In this document: positions 36,643 to 45,490 of the stretch, piece after piece
Numbering within the stretch: the first letter of the stretch is position 1
How the letters are laid out: every line of letters starts with the position of its first letter
Assembly: GCA_036480375.1 (NCBI GenBank)
Contig: JAZGGI010000028.1
Span: 124,001-188,000 of the forward strand
Source of the DNA: Candidatus Zixiibacteriota bacterium
Lineage (GTDB): Bacteria; Zixibacteria; MSB-5A5; GN15; JAAZOE01
DNA: 64,000 bases
Direction: 5' to 3'
The notes under the pieces: model-generated
What the model was told of the DNA's origin: nothing
Databases searched by the model: none
The model's input: only the letters and a program-made list of their open reading frames with translations
Program-made: the position numbers and the translations under genes

Positions 36643-38604
36643 TTATCTTTCGGCTAACTCATCTTCAAGCCTTTGAGTCGCCAAAATCATTCTTAAAAGC
36701 TCAACAATTCCAAAAATTTCAGAATTTCTTTTTATCCTGCGAGCGATTCTATAAACGTCTTCCAGACGTGACTCCTTGGCCCAGTAGGACTTACGAAGAA
36801 TTTCCGCCAATTCGGCCGAAACCGCGGCCAATTGAAATTCCGGAGAGGCCGCTGCAAAATGCCTGCGAATCATCTTTCGATTTATCCGTTTGCTGAACTC
36901 AGTAACTTCGAAACCGACCGGATCTTTATACCTGATATAAACTTTACCGATTGGGCCATGGTTTTTGTACTTATGGAATTTAATTTCATACAGAGCCGTA
37001 ACGGTATGGCCAGCCCCAATTTCACCGCCGTCTTCTTTGTCGTCACGGAATTTATTGTCAGCGACATCCCTGTTTTCATATCCCAGCAAACGATAACTGC
37101 GGACAACATCAGGATTGAAATCGACCTGAATCTTGACGTCACGGGCAATAACTTGCAGATTACCGGTTAAATTCTCGACAAAAACACGATGAGCCTCCTT
37201 GAGGTTATCCACATAGGCATAGTGGCCATTGCCTTTATTCCCCAGTTTCTCCATCAGGATATCATTGTAATTGCCCATCCCAAAACCGATTGCCGAAAGC
37301 GTAATCCCAAAATCAGCATATTCTTTAATTTGTTCCAGGATGGCATCAGGGCCGCTCCTGCCGACATTGGCCACCCCGTCACTGCAAAGGATAACCCGGT
37401 TAATTTTACCCTTTTCAAAATTCCGCCGGGCCATTTGATATCCGAGGACTATACCTTCTTCGGCGTTGGTCGCACCACCGGGTTGGAGGCACTTAATTGC
37501 CCTTTCAATCTCCTGGCGATACCGGATTGACGTCGGCTGAAGAATTTCACGCCCGTGATTACCGTAAACGACAATACCGACTTTATCGTCGCGGCGGAGT
37601 TCATCGAGAAGCATGAGAAGCGACCTTTTTACCAATCGGAGGCGATTTTCTCGTTTCATTGACCCGGAAATATCGATGACAAAAACGAGATTGGCCGGTT
37701 TCCTCATTTCATCCGGGATTTCCAAACCCTTAATGCCGATCCGTAAGAGAGTACAGTTTTGACCGAATTCGGAGGGGGCCCCTTCGATATTGACGGCGAA
37801 AGTCTTTTCAAACGGAGCCGGATAGCGATAATCAAAATGATTGATAAATTCCTCGACTCGGATGGCATCGACCGGGGGCAGCTCACCCCGATTCAAATAT
37901 GACCGAGCCATAATAAACGATGCATCATCGACGTCGGTGGCAAAAGTCGAAAGATGATCGTCTTCGGTATCGACAAACGGATTGACGCCGTAATTTTTGA
38001 AGAACATGGCATCGAAAGGCTCATCATTGACAATCGAAGATCCTCCATGAACCGGCGGAATTTGTACTTCCCGACAATAACCCTGAGGCCCGCCATTATA
38101 ATGTACCTTGCTGCGTGAAGCGCTAATTGCATCACTGGATGGTTGATAATCGGCTGACGGAATTCTAATTTCATGGATGGACCCAGAGGGCTTTACAGAA
38201 ATTGTTCCGGTCTGATTAAAATCAATCCCTTTACGCTTGCCCGTTACGGTGACGACTTTTCCAATCTCTGATTTACCCGGCTTCATCTTAATATCCCGCT
38301 CGGTAACTTTTCCCGCTGTTACTTGAACATCTGTCATCTCAACCGTCTCGAATCCGGCGGATGAAAAAACAAGAGTGTAGGTTCCCGGCGGAACCGAGAG
38401 AATAAGGAATTTTCCGTCCAAATCGGTTTTGGCTCCCATCGTTGTGCCTTTGATTTGAACCGATACTCCGGCGAGGGGATCGCCGGTTTTGGCGTCAATA
38501 ACGGTTCCTTTGATCTTTCCGGCATCTCCGGCGGCGGCGAAAAACACTGTGACGGTGAGGAGAAGGGTGAGGATCAGATGTGGTATGCATGATTTGATAC
38601 GCAT
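36643..38604 (-). CDS. Secreted von Willebrand factor A protein, YfbK-like, with carboxypeptidase-regulatory-like domain
   Basis: The 653-residue protein has a signal peptide (1-26) and a CarboxypepD_reg-like beta-sandwich (about 28-110, GTVIDAKTGDPLAGVSVQIKG). A YfbK-type N-terminal segment follows (STFATDVDDASFIMARSYL). The vWA domain has an intact MIDAS motif Asp311-x-Ser313-x-Ser315 (FVIDISGSMKRENRL), and a C-terminal DUF3520-like part ends the protein. MIDAS domains bind a divalent metal and a protein ligand, so adhesion or protein scaffolding at the envelope is expected. The function of YfbK proteins is not known. It is a single gene with its own terminator. Confidence 0.85.
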   Translation of the reverse strand: MRIKSCIPHLILTLLLTVTVFFAAAGDAGKIKGTVIDAKTGDPLAGVSVQIKGTTMGAKTDLDGKFLILSVPPGTYTLVFSSAGFETVEMTDVQVTAGKVTERDIKMKPGKSEIGKVVTVTGKRKGIDFNQTGTISVKPSGSIHEIRIPSADYQPSSDAISASRSKVHYNGGPQGYCREVQIPPVHGGSSIVNDEPFDAMFFKNYGVNPFVDTEDDHLSTFATDVDDASFIMARSYLNRGELPPVDAIRVEEFINHFDYRYPAPFEKTFAVNIEGAPSEFGQNCTLLRIGIKGLEIPDEMRKPANLVFVIDISGSMKRENRLRLVKRSLLMLLDELRRDDKVGIVVYGNHGREILQPTSIRYRQEIERAIKCLQPGGATNAEEGIVLGYQMARRNFEKGKINRVILCSDGVANVGRSGPDAILEQIKEYADFGITLSAIGFGMGNYNDILMEKLGNKGNGHYAYVDNLKEAHRVFVENLTGNLQVIARDVKIQVDFNPDVVRSYRLLGYENRDVADNKFRDDKEDGGEIGAGHTVTALYEIKFHKYKNHGPIGKVYIRYKDPVGFEVTEFSKRINRKMIRRHFAAASPEFQLAAVSAELAEILRKSYWAKESRLEDVYRIARRIKRNSEIFGIVELLRMILATQRLEDELAER

Positions 38605-38771
38605 AATCCACCTCCATGAGCTTAAGTGTTATAACGATGTTCTGAGGGGATTACACTTATAAGACGTTTTTCTTCCCGAAAATGTTTAGTTGCTACGAAA
38701 TTTTACATCTTATTGATTTAAGATCGTAAGGAATCGAATGTTATGCTTTCCCCTAAATCCCGCCCTTTTAG

Positions 38772-38800
38772 TTGACTTCGGTATTGCGAGCCTCTACCAT
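38772..38800 (+). promoter_or_regulatory. Promoter of the QueG-like operon
   Basis: TTGACT (38772-38777) and TACCAT (38795-38800) are separated by 17 bases. A transcript would start at about 38806-38808, immediately before the ATG at 38809, giving a leaderless mRNA. There is no ribosome-binding site upstream of that ATG. Confidence 0.6.
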
Positions 38801-38808
38801 ATAAAACT

Positions 38809-39492
38809 ATGAATTTGGCTCAGGTTAAGAACAATTTGAGAGATCTGGTTATGGAACTCGGCGCGTCTGCGTTCGGGATCTGCGAATTCGGCGACCTGGT
38901 TGAGAATTTTCACCCTGAAATCAGAGACAAAGCCAAAAAACTGCCTTTTGCGATTTCAATCGGTGTTTCTCTGCGTAAGGCAGTCATGGATACGCTCGTT
39001 GATCGCCCCAACGATATCTACAAATCGCATTACCGCACAGCCAACGCTGTTATGGATAATATCACGTTTCATTTAGCCAAACGTATCGCCGAAATGGACC
39101 GGAGCGCGATTCCGATTCCGGCTTCGATGATTGTCACCCGCTATCCCCTTCTGGCTCATGTCAATCACCGGGAAATTGCATGGAAAGCCGGGCTCGGTTG
39201 GCGGGGGAAAAATAACCTTCTTATAAATCCCCGATACGGTGGACGGATTCGGCTAACGACGATTCTGACCGATTTGGAGCTTGAACCGGATGAGATTATC
39301 GAAAATGACTGCGGCGATTGCAAAGCCTGCATAAAGAAATGTCCAGCCGGGGCAATTGGTGATTCGGTGGATAACTTTTCTCTGGAAAAGTGTCAGGAGC
39401 AAGTCGTTTATTTCTCGAAGCAAAATAATTTCGGACAGCTTATTTGCGGCCTATGTCTTAACTTTTGTCCCCATGCACAAAAGAGTGAATAA
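38809..39492 (+). CDS. 4Fe-4S double-cluster protein, epoxyqueuosine-reductase-related (short)
   Basis: At 227 residues this is much shorter than QueG (about 380). It keeps the QueG-like N-terminal fold (MELGASAFGICEFGDL, then REIAWKAGLGWRGKNNLLI). It also has two cysteine motifs for 4Fe-4S clusters, CGDCKACIKKCPAGAI and CGLCLNFCPHAQ. The C-terminal HEAT-like part of QueG is absent. Proteins of this kind are often annotated as epoxyqueuosine reductase but the activity is unproven; a redox role is safe. The gene begins without a ribosome-binding site, three bases before DUF4416. Confidence 0.75.
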   Translation: MNLAQVKNNLRDLVMELGASAFGICEFGDLVENFHPEIRDKAKKLPFAISIGVSLRKAVMDTLVDRPNDIYKSHYRTANAVMDNITFHLAKRIAEMDRSAIPIPASMIVTRYPLLAHVNHREIAWKAGLGWRGKNNLLINPRYGGRIRLTTILTDLELEPDEIIENDCGDCKACIKKCPAGAIGDSVDNFSLEKCQEQVVYFSKQNNFGQLICGLCLNFCPHAQKSE

Positions 39493-39495
39493 AAG

Positions 39496-40032
39496 ATGAC
39501 GAAAAAAACTAATATCGAACCGGTGAAGCTGTTCGCGGGATTCATCTACAGCGATATCGAAACTTTGAAACAGGTTTTGGAAATACTCGAAAATAAATTT
39601 GGGCCGGTGGAGTTTGAATCGGAGCATTTCGATTTTTCGCATACAGTGTATTATAAAAAAGAAATGGGCGCGGATTTGAAACGCCTGTTTGTATCGTTTG
39701 AAAAACCGGTCATGCCCGACAATCTCAAGGATATTAAAAACGAGACTAATTCCATTGAACGCAAATTCGTCAATGCCGACGGCGGGCGTTTGGTCAATAT
39801 CGACCCGGGATTGATTGGTTTGGCTAATGTAATCCTTGCCTCAACCAAGGAATATTCACACAGAATTTATTTGGGCAACGGAATTTTTGGCGAAATAACG
39901 CTTCTATATGAAGATAACTCTTATCGTCCCTTAAAATGGACTTATCCGGATTACCGTACCGCCGATACAATCGATTTTTTGCAGCGCGTTCGGGAATCAT
40001 TGAAGGATTTTATAATTAAATTCAGGCAATAA
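39496..40032 (+). CDS. DUF4416 family protein
   Basis: This 178-residue protein matches the DUF4416 pattern throughout (PVKLFAGFIYSDIETLKQ, FDFSHTVYYKKEMG, NIDPGLIGLANVILASTK). Members occur in thermophiles, deltaproteobacteria and FCB relatives and are sometimes labelled GTP-binding, without evidence. No catalytic motif can be read with confidence. It is co-directional and three bases from the iron-sulfur gene, so they are probably one transcript. The function is unknown. Confidence 0.8.
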   Translation: MTKKTNIEPVKLFAGFIYSDIETLKQVLEILENKFGPVEFESEHFDFSHTVYYKKEMGADLKRLFVSFEKPVMPDNLKDIKNETNSIERKFVNADGGRLVNIDPGLIGLANVILASTKEYSHRIYLGNGIFGEITLLYEDNSYRPLKWTYPDYRTADTIDFLQRVRESLKDFIIKFRQ

Positions 40033-40095
40033 GAAAATTAGCGTACACCTTTTTGATATAAATATTGTATAACTTGTATGGGGTAGGAAAAAACT

Positions 40096-41358
40096 ATGGA
40101 TAAATTCTTAATACGCGGTAACAAACCTCTTTCGGGAAAAATAAAAGTGCAGGGCGCCAAGAACGCGGCCCTGCCGATAATAGCCGGATCACTTCTTGTC
40201 AAGAAAGGTGAAACGGTCCTCAAAAACATCCCCCCTCTCAGAGATATCGATACCCTGACGGCCATGTTGACTCATTTGGGCGCGAAGGTGAGCTATGACC
40301 GCAATGAAGGGGTTATGACCATTGACGCCTCAAATCTTACCAGCAATAAAGCGCCTTATGATCTCATGCGTAAAATGCGGGCCTCGTTTTTGGTACTGGG
40401 CCCTATCCTGCAGAGAATGGGCGAGGCAAGAGTTTCTCTCCCCGGTGGATGTGCCCTGGGACCGCGGCCGGTCGATTATCATATCAAGGGATTCGCCGGA
40501 CTAGGCGCCGAAATTTCAGAGCAAAAGGGATACGTCATCGCTCGCGCAAAACGTTTGAAAGGCAATGCTATTTATTTTGATCGTCCCAGCCATACCGGAA
40601 CTGAAAATATCATGTTCGGCGCGGTTATGGCTAAGGGAACGACACATATCATAAACGCCGCCTGCGATCCGGAGGTGGTAGATTTATCTAAATTCTTAAC
40701 CAGGGCCGGCGCGAAAATAAAAGGCGCGGGGACACCCCGTATGACTATAGAAGGGGTCGCGCAATTAAAGCCCGTTAAACATACCGTCATGGGAGACCGT
40801 CTTGAAGCTGGTACCTTTTTGATGGCTGCTATGGCCACAGGAGGCAACATCATTGTTAGCGGTGCGGAAACATCTCACCTCGAAATAGTGTTAAAGAAAT
40901 TAGTGGAGGCAGGCGCTGAAATCAAGGATATAAAAAATGGTATTAAACTTGCCGCCCCGAAAAAAATAAAATCTGTTGACGTGGTTACTTTCCCGTTTCC
41001 CGGGTTTCCCACCGATTTACAGGCCTGCATGACCGCTCTTTTATCGAAAGGTGATGGAATCAGCCGTGTCCGCGAGACTGTTTTTCAAGATGCTTTCACG
41101 TACGTGATGGAATTAAACCGCCTGGGAGCCGATATCAGCGTCACCGCCAACGAAGCCGCCATAACCGGCGTAAAAAAATTGACGGGAGCCTCAGTTATGG
41201 CTCCGCATATACGGGCCGGAGCCGGGTTGGTTTTAGCCGGGCTGGCCGCCTCAGGGCAGACTGAGGTATTGAGAGTGTATCATATTGATCGGGGATACTA
41301 TCGATTGGAGGAAAAGTTGCGGGCGCTGGGCGCCGATATTAATAGAATAAGCGACTGA
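40096..41358 (+). CDS. murA: UDP-N-acetylglucosamine 1-carboxyvinyltransferase (MurA)
   Basis: MurA transfers enolpyruvate from phosphoenolpyruvate to UDP-GlcNAc, the first committed step of peptidoglycan synthesis. The 420-residue protein has the opening GNKPLSGKIKVQGAKNAALP, the fosfomycin-target cysteine Cys119 in LPGGCALGPRPVDYH, and the C-terminal IRAGAGLVLAGLAASG. An AGGA site lies upstream of the ATG. It is separate from the dcw cluster, as in many bacteria. The Cys at 119 predicts fosfomycin sensitivity of the enzyme itself. Confidence 0.97.
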   Translation: MDKFLIRGNKPLSGKIKVQGAKNAALPIIAGSLLVKKGETVLKNIPPLRDIDTLTAMLTHLGAKVSYDRNEGVMTIDASNLTSNKAPYDLMRKMRASFLVLGPILQRMGEARVSLPGGCALGPRPVDYHIKGFAGLGAEISEQKGYVIARAKRLKGNAIYFDRPSHTGTENIMFGAVMAKGTTHIINAACDPEVVDLSKFLTRAGAKIKGAGTPRMTIEGVAQLKPVKHTVMGDRLEAGTFLMAAMATGGNIIVSGAETSHLEIVLKKLVEAGAEIKDIKNGIKLAAPKKIKSVDVVTFPFPGFPTDLQACMTALLSKGDGISRVRETVFQDAFTYVMELNRLGADISVTANEAAITGVKKLTGASVMAPHIRAGAGLVLAGLAASGQTEVLRVYHIDRGYYRLEEKLRALGADINRISD

Positions 41359-41377
41359 TTCTGAAAGGATGATCAAA

Positions 41378-44300
41378 ATGAGATATATCGCGGTAATTAC
41401 TGCAGTGCTGCTTATTTGCGGCTTTTCTATAGCTGGGGCACAGGACACATACTTTGGCAAGAACAAAGTACAGTATCGAAATTTCGACTGGAATTATATT
41501 CAGTCGGAACATTTTGATATTTATTTTTATGACGGTGAATATGACCTCGCCAGGTTTGCCGCCGAAGAATTGGAAAAATCTTATTTAATAATTTCAGAAC
41601 AGCTCAAGTATTTTGTTGCCCGTCGGATACCGGTATTCATTTATAGTTCGCATAATGACTTTCAACAAACAAATATAATCGGCCAGGATATCTCCGAGGG
41701 TATTCAAGGTTTTACTGAAGTCTTCAAAAACCGCATGGTTGTACATTTCATGGGCTCATATGCCGAATTAAGGCATTTACTTCACCATGAATTATCGCAC
41801 GCGGTCGCTTATGATATGATTTACGGGCAGTTTTTCAAATCTCTAATCAGTTCTTCCCGTCTTTTTGTAATCCCCTTGTGGCTGGCCGAAGGATACGCTG
41901 AATATACTTCCAACGGCGGCTGGACGGCTGAGGCGGATATGATGGTCCGCGACGCCACCGTTCACGGATATTTACAACCTCTGGGATATATGGGAGGACT
42001 CGCCTACACCGAGGGGTTTGCTTTCGTCAAGTATATTGTTGACAATTACGGTATTGAAAAAACCGGTGAAATATTCAAAAAAGGAAAAGCGCTAATCTCA
42101 ATCGATAAAGCCCTGAAATCATCTCTGGGATTGGATTCCAAGGAGCTATTTGAAAAATTCAATAAGGAAATGAAAAAGAGATACTGGCCCGATATCGCAT
42201 CTCGCGAGGAACCCAGAGATTTTGCCAAACAATTAACTCATCAAGGGAAAGATGGCTCCTTTTACAATGAAAAACCGGTATTTTCACCGGACGGCCGTCT
42301 CCTGGCTATATTCACTAACCGTAACGGATATTCTGAGATTTATTTAATCTCACCCATCGACGGAAAAGAAATCGCTCGGCTGGTAAAGGGAGAGCGCAAC
42401 TCCGCTCTTGAATCGCTGCGCTGGTACACATCAGGCATGTCATTTTCACCCAACAGCGAAAATTTGGTCTTCGTCGCCAAATCCAAAGGCGAAGACGCCC
42501 TAAACTTTTTGAAGATCCGAGGCAAAGACATATTTCTATCAAAGAAATTCGGACTCAAATCAATAATTTCTCCTGCCTGGTCACCTGATGGGAAAATGGT
42601 CGCCTTTACGGCCCTGGATAACGCCAGCCGCAATATCTATTTATATCATCTGGAGCAGGATCGGTTATTGCAATTAACCAATGATCTTTACGACGATATT
42701 GATATTGCCTGGTATCCAGATAGCAAGAGAATTATTTTCAGCTCTGATCGACCCCATCCTGAAAATGGTGTCGAGATATCTGACGAGGAAATGATTTTTG
42801 GCTATTATAATCTTCATTCCTTAAATCTGGATAATGGAGACATTACCACGATAAATGTCGGCCCTGGAAATAATCGGGAACCGGTCATTTCGGCCGACGG
42901 CAAAAAGATTGCATTTATATCCGGCCGCAACGGCATTGACAATATCTATGTACATTATGTTGATTCTGCTCGTTCATTGGCGGTAACCGATGCTATTACC
43001 GGATTAGCCTCTCCGAGCTGGAATGACAAAGGAGACAAATTAGCTATCTCGACTTTTTATAAGGGCGGTTTCGATGTTTATGTGATGTCAAGAATGGAGC
43101 CCAAAGGTGAAAATGGTATCCTGACCTTAACGGATTTTGCCAAAGGCAAGTTCGACAACACCGTTGAATGGGCTCGCAAAAAACCGGAAAGTGAACATGT
43201 AGAATTAAGTCACATCGGATTGGCGGCAACGGATGAATCCCCGGTTGATCCGGATTATCCCATAAAACCGGACGAAGGACTATCAGAATTTACGCAGATT
43301 AATCCCGATGAAAGTGAATTATTAAATGCCTCTGCCGCAGGAGAGGATGATCCGAATAAAACGGACAGTGCTACCGATAGTTCCCATACTGCAATTCCTC
43401 CCGCGGAAGGGCCCTCATCCGATTCAGCCATTGTCCGCGATAAAACCGAGGAAACCGGAGAAGAAGATATCTATGTTTATCACGCTCCTCCCTCGGACGA
43501 ATCTGTTTTTTCGCCTTCCGGTAAAATAATGACTGAAGACGGACAAGAACTGTTTGATGAAGAACCGGTCGATAGTCTTCTGGAAGTTGAGCTAAACAAT
43601 AAATTGCCGGATGGAGAGTTTAGGATACGACCGTATAAAACTAAATTTACCCCGGATATAATTTCGGGCGGATTGCAATATGACACTTTTTTTGGCTTCC
43701 GGGGTCAGACCGTTTTCCTGTTTTCCGATTATCTCGGCGACCATGAAATTGTTATCGCGACGGATCTGATAAATACTATTGACCAATCGAACATCCAGGC
43801 TTTTTACAATTATAAACGACACCGGATAAATTTCGGAGGCGGTTTATTCCATACCAAGAATTTCTATATCAACGGCCGTAACGAATTATTTTCTGACCGG
43901 TTCTACGGCTTTGTGGGTTTGGTCTCGTGGCCGCGGTCGCGCTTTACTCGCCTTGACTTGAATTTAGCCACGTTTTTCGTCGACCGCCACAATTATGATA
44001 ATCCCTTTGAGGAAAAAAGTAATATACGTTTATCCACGGCTTCATTAAGCTGGACGCATGATAACGTTTTGTGGGGCCTCACCGGTCCTGTCAAAGGTCG
44101 ACGATTCAAATTTAGTGTGGAGGGAACTACTCCCGTTTTTGGTACCGAATCATTGGAATATTATTCGAGTGAGGTTGATTATAGGCACTATTTCCCGCTA
44201 AGCCGTTCATTTACATTCGCGTTCCGATATTCGGGCGGTTTTTCGAACGGGGCCTTTCCCAAGAATTATTATCTGGGCGGAAACGTCAACAATATCGGAT

Positions 44301-44722
44301 CGGTATCGGTTGACAATAGCGTTTATGATGTTGAGAACCTCTATTTCTCCAACCTGATAACGCCTTTGCGAGGCTATGATTATTACGATCTGGTGGGTGA
44401 CCGGTATAGCGTGGTGAACATGGAAATACGTTTCCCGTTTATTGACTATTTCGTCATGCGTTATCCTTTGAGCCTGGGAATTGCCCGGATACAGGGTGCG
44501 TTATTTTTGGATATGGGCGCCGCCTGGAACAAAGGCGACGACACCTTTACCTTTAAGGCCGCTAACGGCACCAAGTTGATCGGCATAAAAAGCGGGTTTG
44601 GGTTTGGAGCCCGCGCCAATCTTGGCTTTATTTTACTGCGTTACGATCTTGCCTGGCGAACCGATTTTGATTCCGTCGAGCCCCATACCAAACATTACTT
44701 CTCGCTGGGAGCCGATTTTTAA
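41378..44722 (+). CDS. Large envelope protein: MA-type metallopeptidase-like domain, TolB propeller and outer-membrane barrel
   Basis: From the ATG at 41378 (a GAAAGG site lies eight bases upstream) the protein has 1114 residues with a signal peptide (AVITAVLLICGFSIAGAQ). Counting from the upstream ATG at 41369, a gluzincin-like zinc site is visible: His140-Glu141-x-x-His144 in LLHHELSHAV with a downstream WLAEGYAEY. TolB/WD40-type repeats (FSPDGRLLAIFTN) fill about 290-600. A low-complexity Asp/Glu/Ser-rich stretch follows. The last 350 residues look like a BamA/Omp85-type or surface-antigen barrel (AFRYSGGFSNGAFPKNYYLGGN). Fusion of protease, propeller and barrel suggests a surface-exposed enzyme or secretion device. 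Function unknown. Confidence 0.75.
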   Translation: MRYIAVITAVLLICGFSIAGAQDTYFGKNKVQYRNFDWNYIQSEHFDIYFYDGEYDLARFAAEELEKSYLIISEQLKYFVARRIPVFIYSSHNDFQQTNIIGQDISEGIQGFTEVFKNRMVVHFMGSYAELRHLLHHELSHAVAYDMIYGQFFKSLISSSRLFVIPLWLAEGYAEYTSNGGWTAEADMMVRDATVHGYLQPLGYMGGLAYTEGFAFVKYIVDNYGIEKTGEIFKKGKALISIDKALKSSLGLDSKELFEKFNKEMKKRYWPDIASREEPRDFAKQLTHQGKDGSFYNEKPVFSPDGRLLAIFTNRNGYSEIYLISPIDGKEIARLVKGERNSALESLRWYTSGMSFSPNSENLVFVAKSKGEDALNFLKIRGKDIFLSKKFGLKSIISPAWSPDGKMVAFTALDNASRNIYLYHLEQDRLLQLTNDLYDDIDIAWYPDSKRIIFSSDRPHPENGVEISDEEMIFGYYNLHSLNLDNGDITTINVGPGNNREPVISADGKKIAFISGRNGIDNIYVHYVDSARSLAVTDAITGLASPSWNDKGDKLAISTFYKGGFDVYVMSRMEPKGENGILTLTDFAKGKFDNTVEWARKKPESEHVELSHIGLAATDESPVDPDYPIKPDEGLSEFTQINPDESELLNASAAGEDDPNKTDSATDSSHTAIPPAEGPSSDSAIVRDKTEETGEEDIYVYHAPPSDESVFSPSGKIMTEDGQELFDEEPVDSLLEVELNNKLPDGEFRIRPYKTKFTPDIISGGLQYDTFFGFRGQTVFLFSDYLGDHEIVIATDLINTIDQSNIQAFYNYKRHRINFGGGLFHTKNFYINGRNELFSDRFYGFVGLVSWPRSRFTRLDLNLATFFVDRHNYDNPFEEKSNIRLSTASLSWTHDNVLWGLTGPVKGRRFKFSVEGTTPVFGTESLEYYSSEVDYRHYFPLSRSFTFAFRYSGGFSNGAFPKNYYLGGNVNNIGSVSVDNSVYDVENLYFSNLITPLRGYDYYDLVGDRYSVVNMEIRFPFIDYFVMRYPLSLGIARIQGALFLDMGAAWNKGDDTFTFKAANGTKLIGIKSGFGFGARANLGFILLRYDLAWRTDFDSVEPHTKHYFSLGADF

Positions 44723-44740
44723 TAATCTTAAAAGGCTATA

Positions 44741-44770
44741 AAAAAAGCCCGCGACAATGCGGGCTTTTTT
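44741..44770. terminator. Bidirectional terminator
   Basis: AAAAAAGCCCGC pairs with GCGGGCTTTTTT around a six-base loop (GACAAT). It lies between the convergent barrel-fusion gene and the histone-like gene and can terminate both. Confidence 0.93.
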
Positions 44771-44789
44771 GTTTCATCCAATTTGAATT

Positions 44790-45182
44790 TTAGCGGCGTT
44801 TGATTTTGCGTTTGGGCGCGGCTTTTCTTTTCATTGCCGTCATCCTTTTACGAGCCGTCTTTTTCTTAGCAGTCGCTTTTTTCTTTGGCACGGCCCTTTT
44901 AGGTGTAGCCGCTTTCTTCAAAGAAAGAGCAACCGCTTTGGATCGTACGGAACTCAGGGTTCTCTTCAGAGCTTTCGCGATTTGAGGATTGGGAGTCTTT
45001 TTGTACAGCTTTTTTAATTCGCGAATCTCAGCCGGTGTCCAGAGTTTGGCTTTCTTGACTACTTTTCTAGTAGTTTTTTTCGGAGCCGCTTTCTTCCAGG
45101 TTGTACGGGCTGGCTTTCGAGCGACCTTTCTAGTCGTAGTCTTCTTTCTGGGAGATGCTTTCTTTTTTGTAGGTTTTCGCAC
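44790..45182 (-). CDS. Lysine-rich histone-H1-like protein with Myb/SANT-like core
   Basis: A very basic 130-residue protein. Lysine/arginine/alanine/proline-rich tails (1-46 and 91-130) resemble eukaryotic and bacterial H1-like proteins (HctB or AlgP type). The middle (48-90) is a helix-turn-helix candidate of the SANT/Myb kind, with WTPAEIRELKKLYKK and PNPQIAKALKRTLSSVRSKA. It probably binds DNA without strong sequence preference, as a nucleoid-associated protein. The start is GTG, eight bases after a GGAGG site. A Trp-initiated core with spaced hydrophobics supports a folded domain rather than just a tail. No homologue is named, so the function is inferred. Confidence 0.75.
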   Translation of the reverse strand: MRKPTKKKASPRKKTTTRKVARKPARTTWKKAAPKKTTRKVVKKAKLWTPAEIRELKKLYKKTPNPQIAKALKRTLSSVRSKAVALSLKKAATPKRAVPKKKATAKKKTARKRMTAMKRKAAPKRKIKRR

Positions 45183-45490
45183 GGAAAAACCCTCCTATCA
45201 ATTCCTCGCATCAATTATGGGAATGCGAGTGTGGTTAATGGTGTGTGAACTCTTTACTGTATTAAAAGTAATTCTTTTTCCTATCAAGTCAATACTAAAA
45301 ACATCATCACATCATTTTTTTATCCGGCCGACATATCTTGCGCACATTTCGATGAATACTAATTCAAACGTCATGTTAAACGACGAAGATTCTCTATCGT
45401 TTGTATCAAACTTAATCGAGGAATCAATTATTCACTTATTATGATAAAGAACGCAAGCAAAGCGTCCCGATACATCATTATGCCTTTTGT
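45183..45490. other. Intergenic region between the histone-like gene and the Lon-like gene
   Basis: It holds one copy of the 23-bp repeat at 45230-45252 and otherwise AT-rich DNA. I see no gene. A short minus-strand promoter for the histone-like gene should lie here. Confidence 0.6.
45230..45252 (+). repeat. 23-bp perfect repeat, copy 1
   Basis: TGTGGTTAATGGTGTGTGAA followed by CTC. The identical 23 bases recur at 53957-53979 in the same orientation; the flanks differ. It lies 48 bases upstream of the histone-like gene. Confidence 0.85.
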
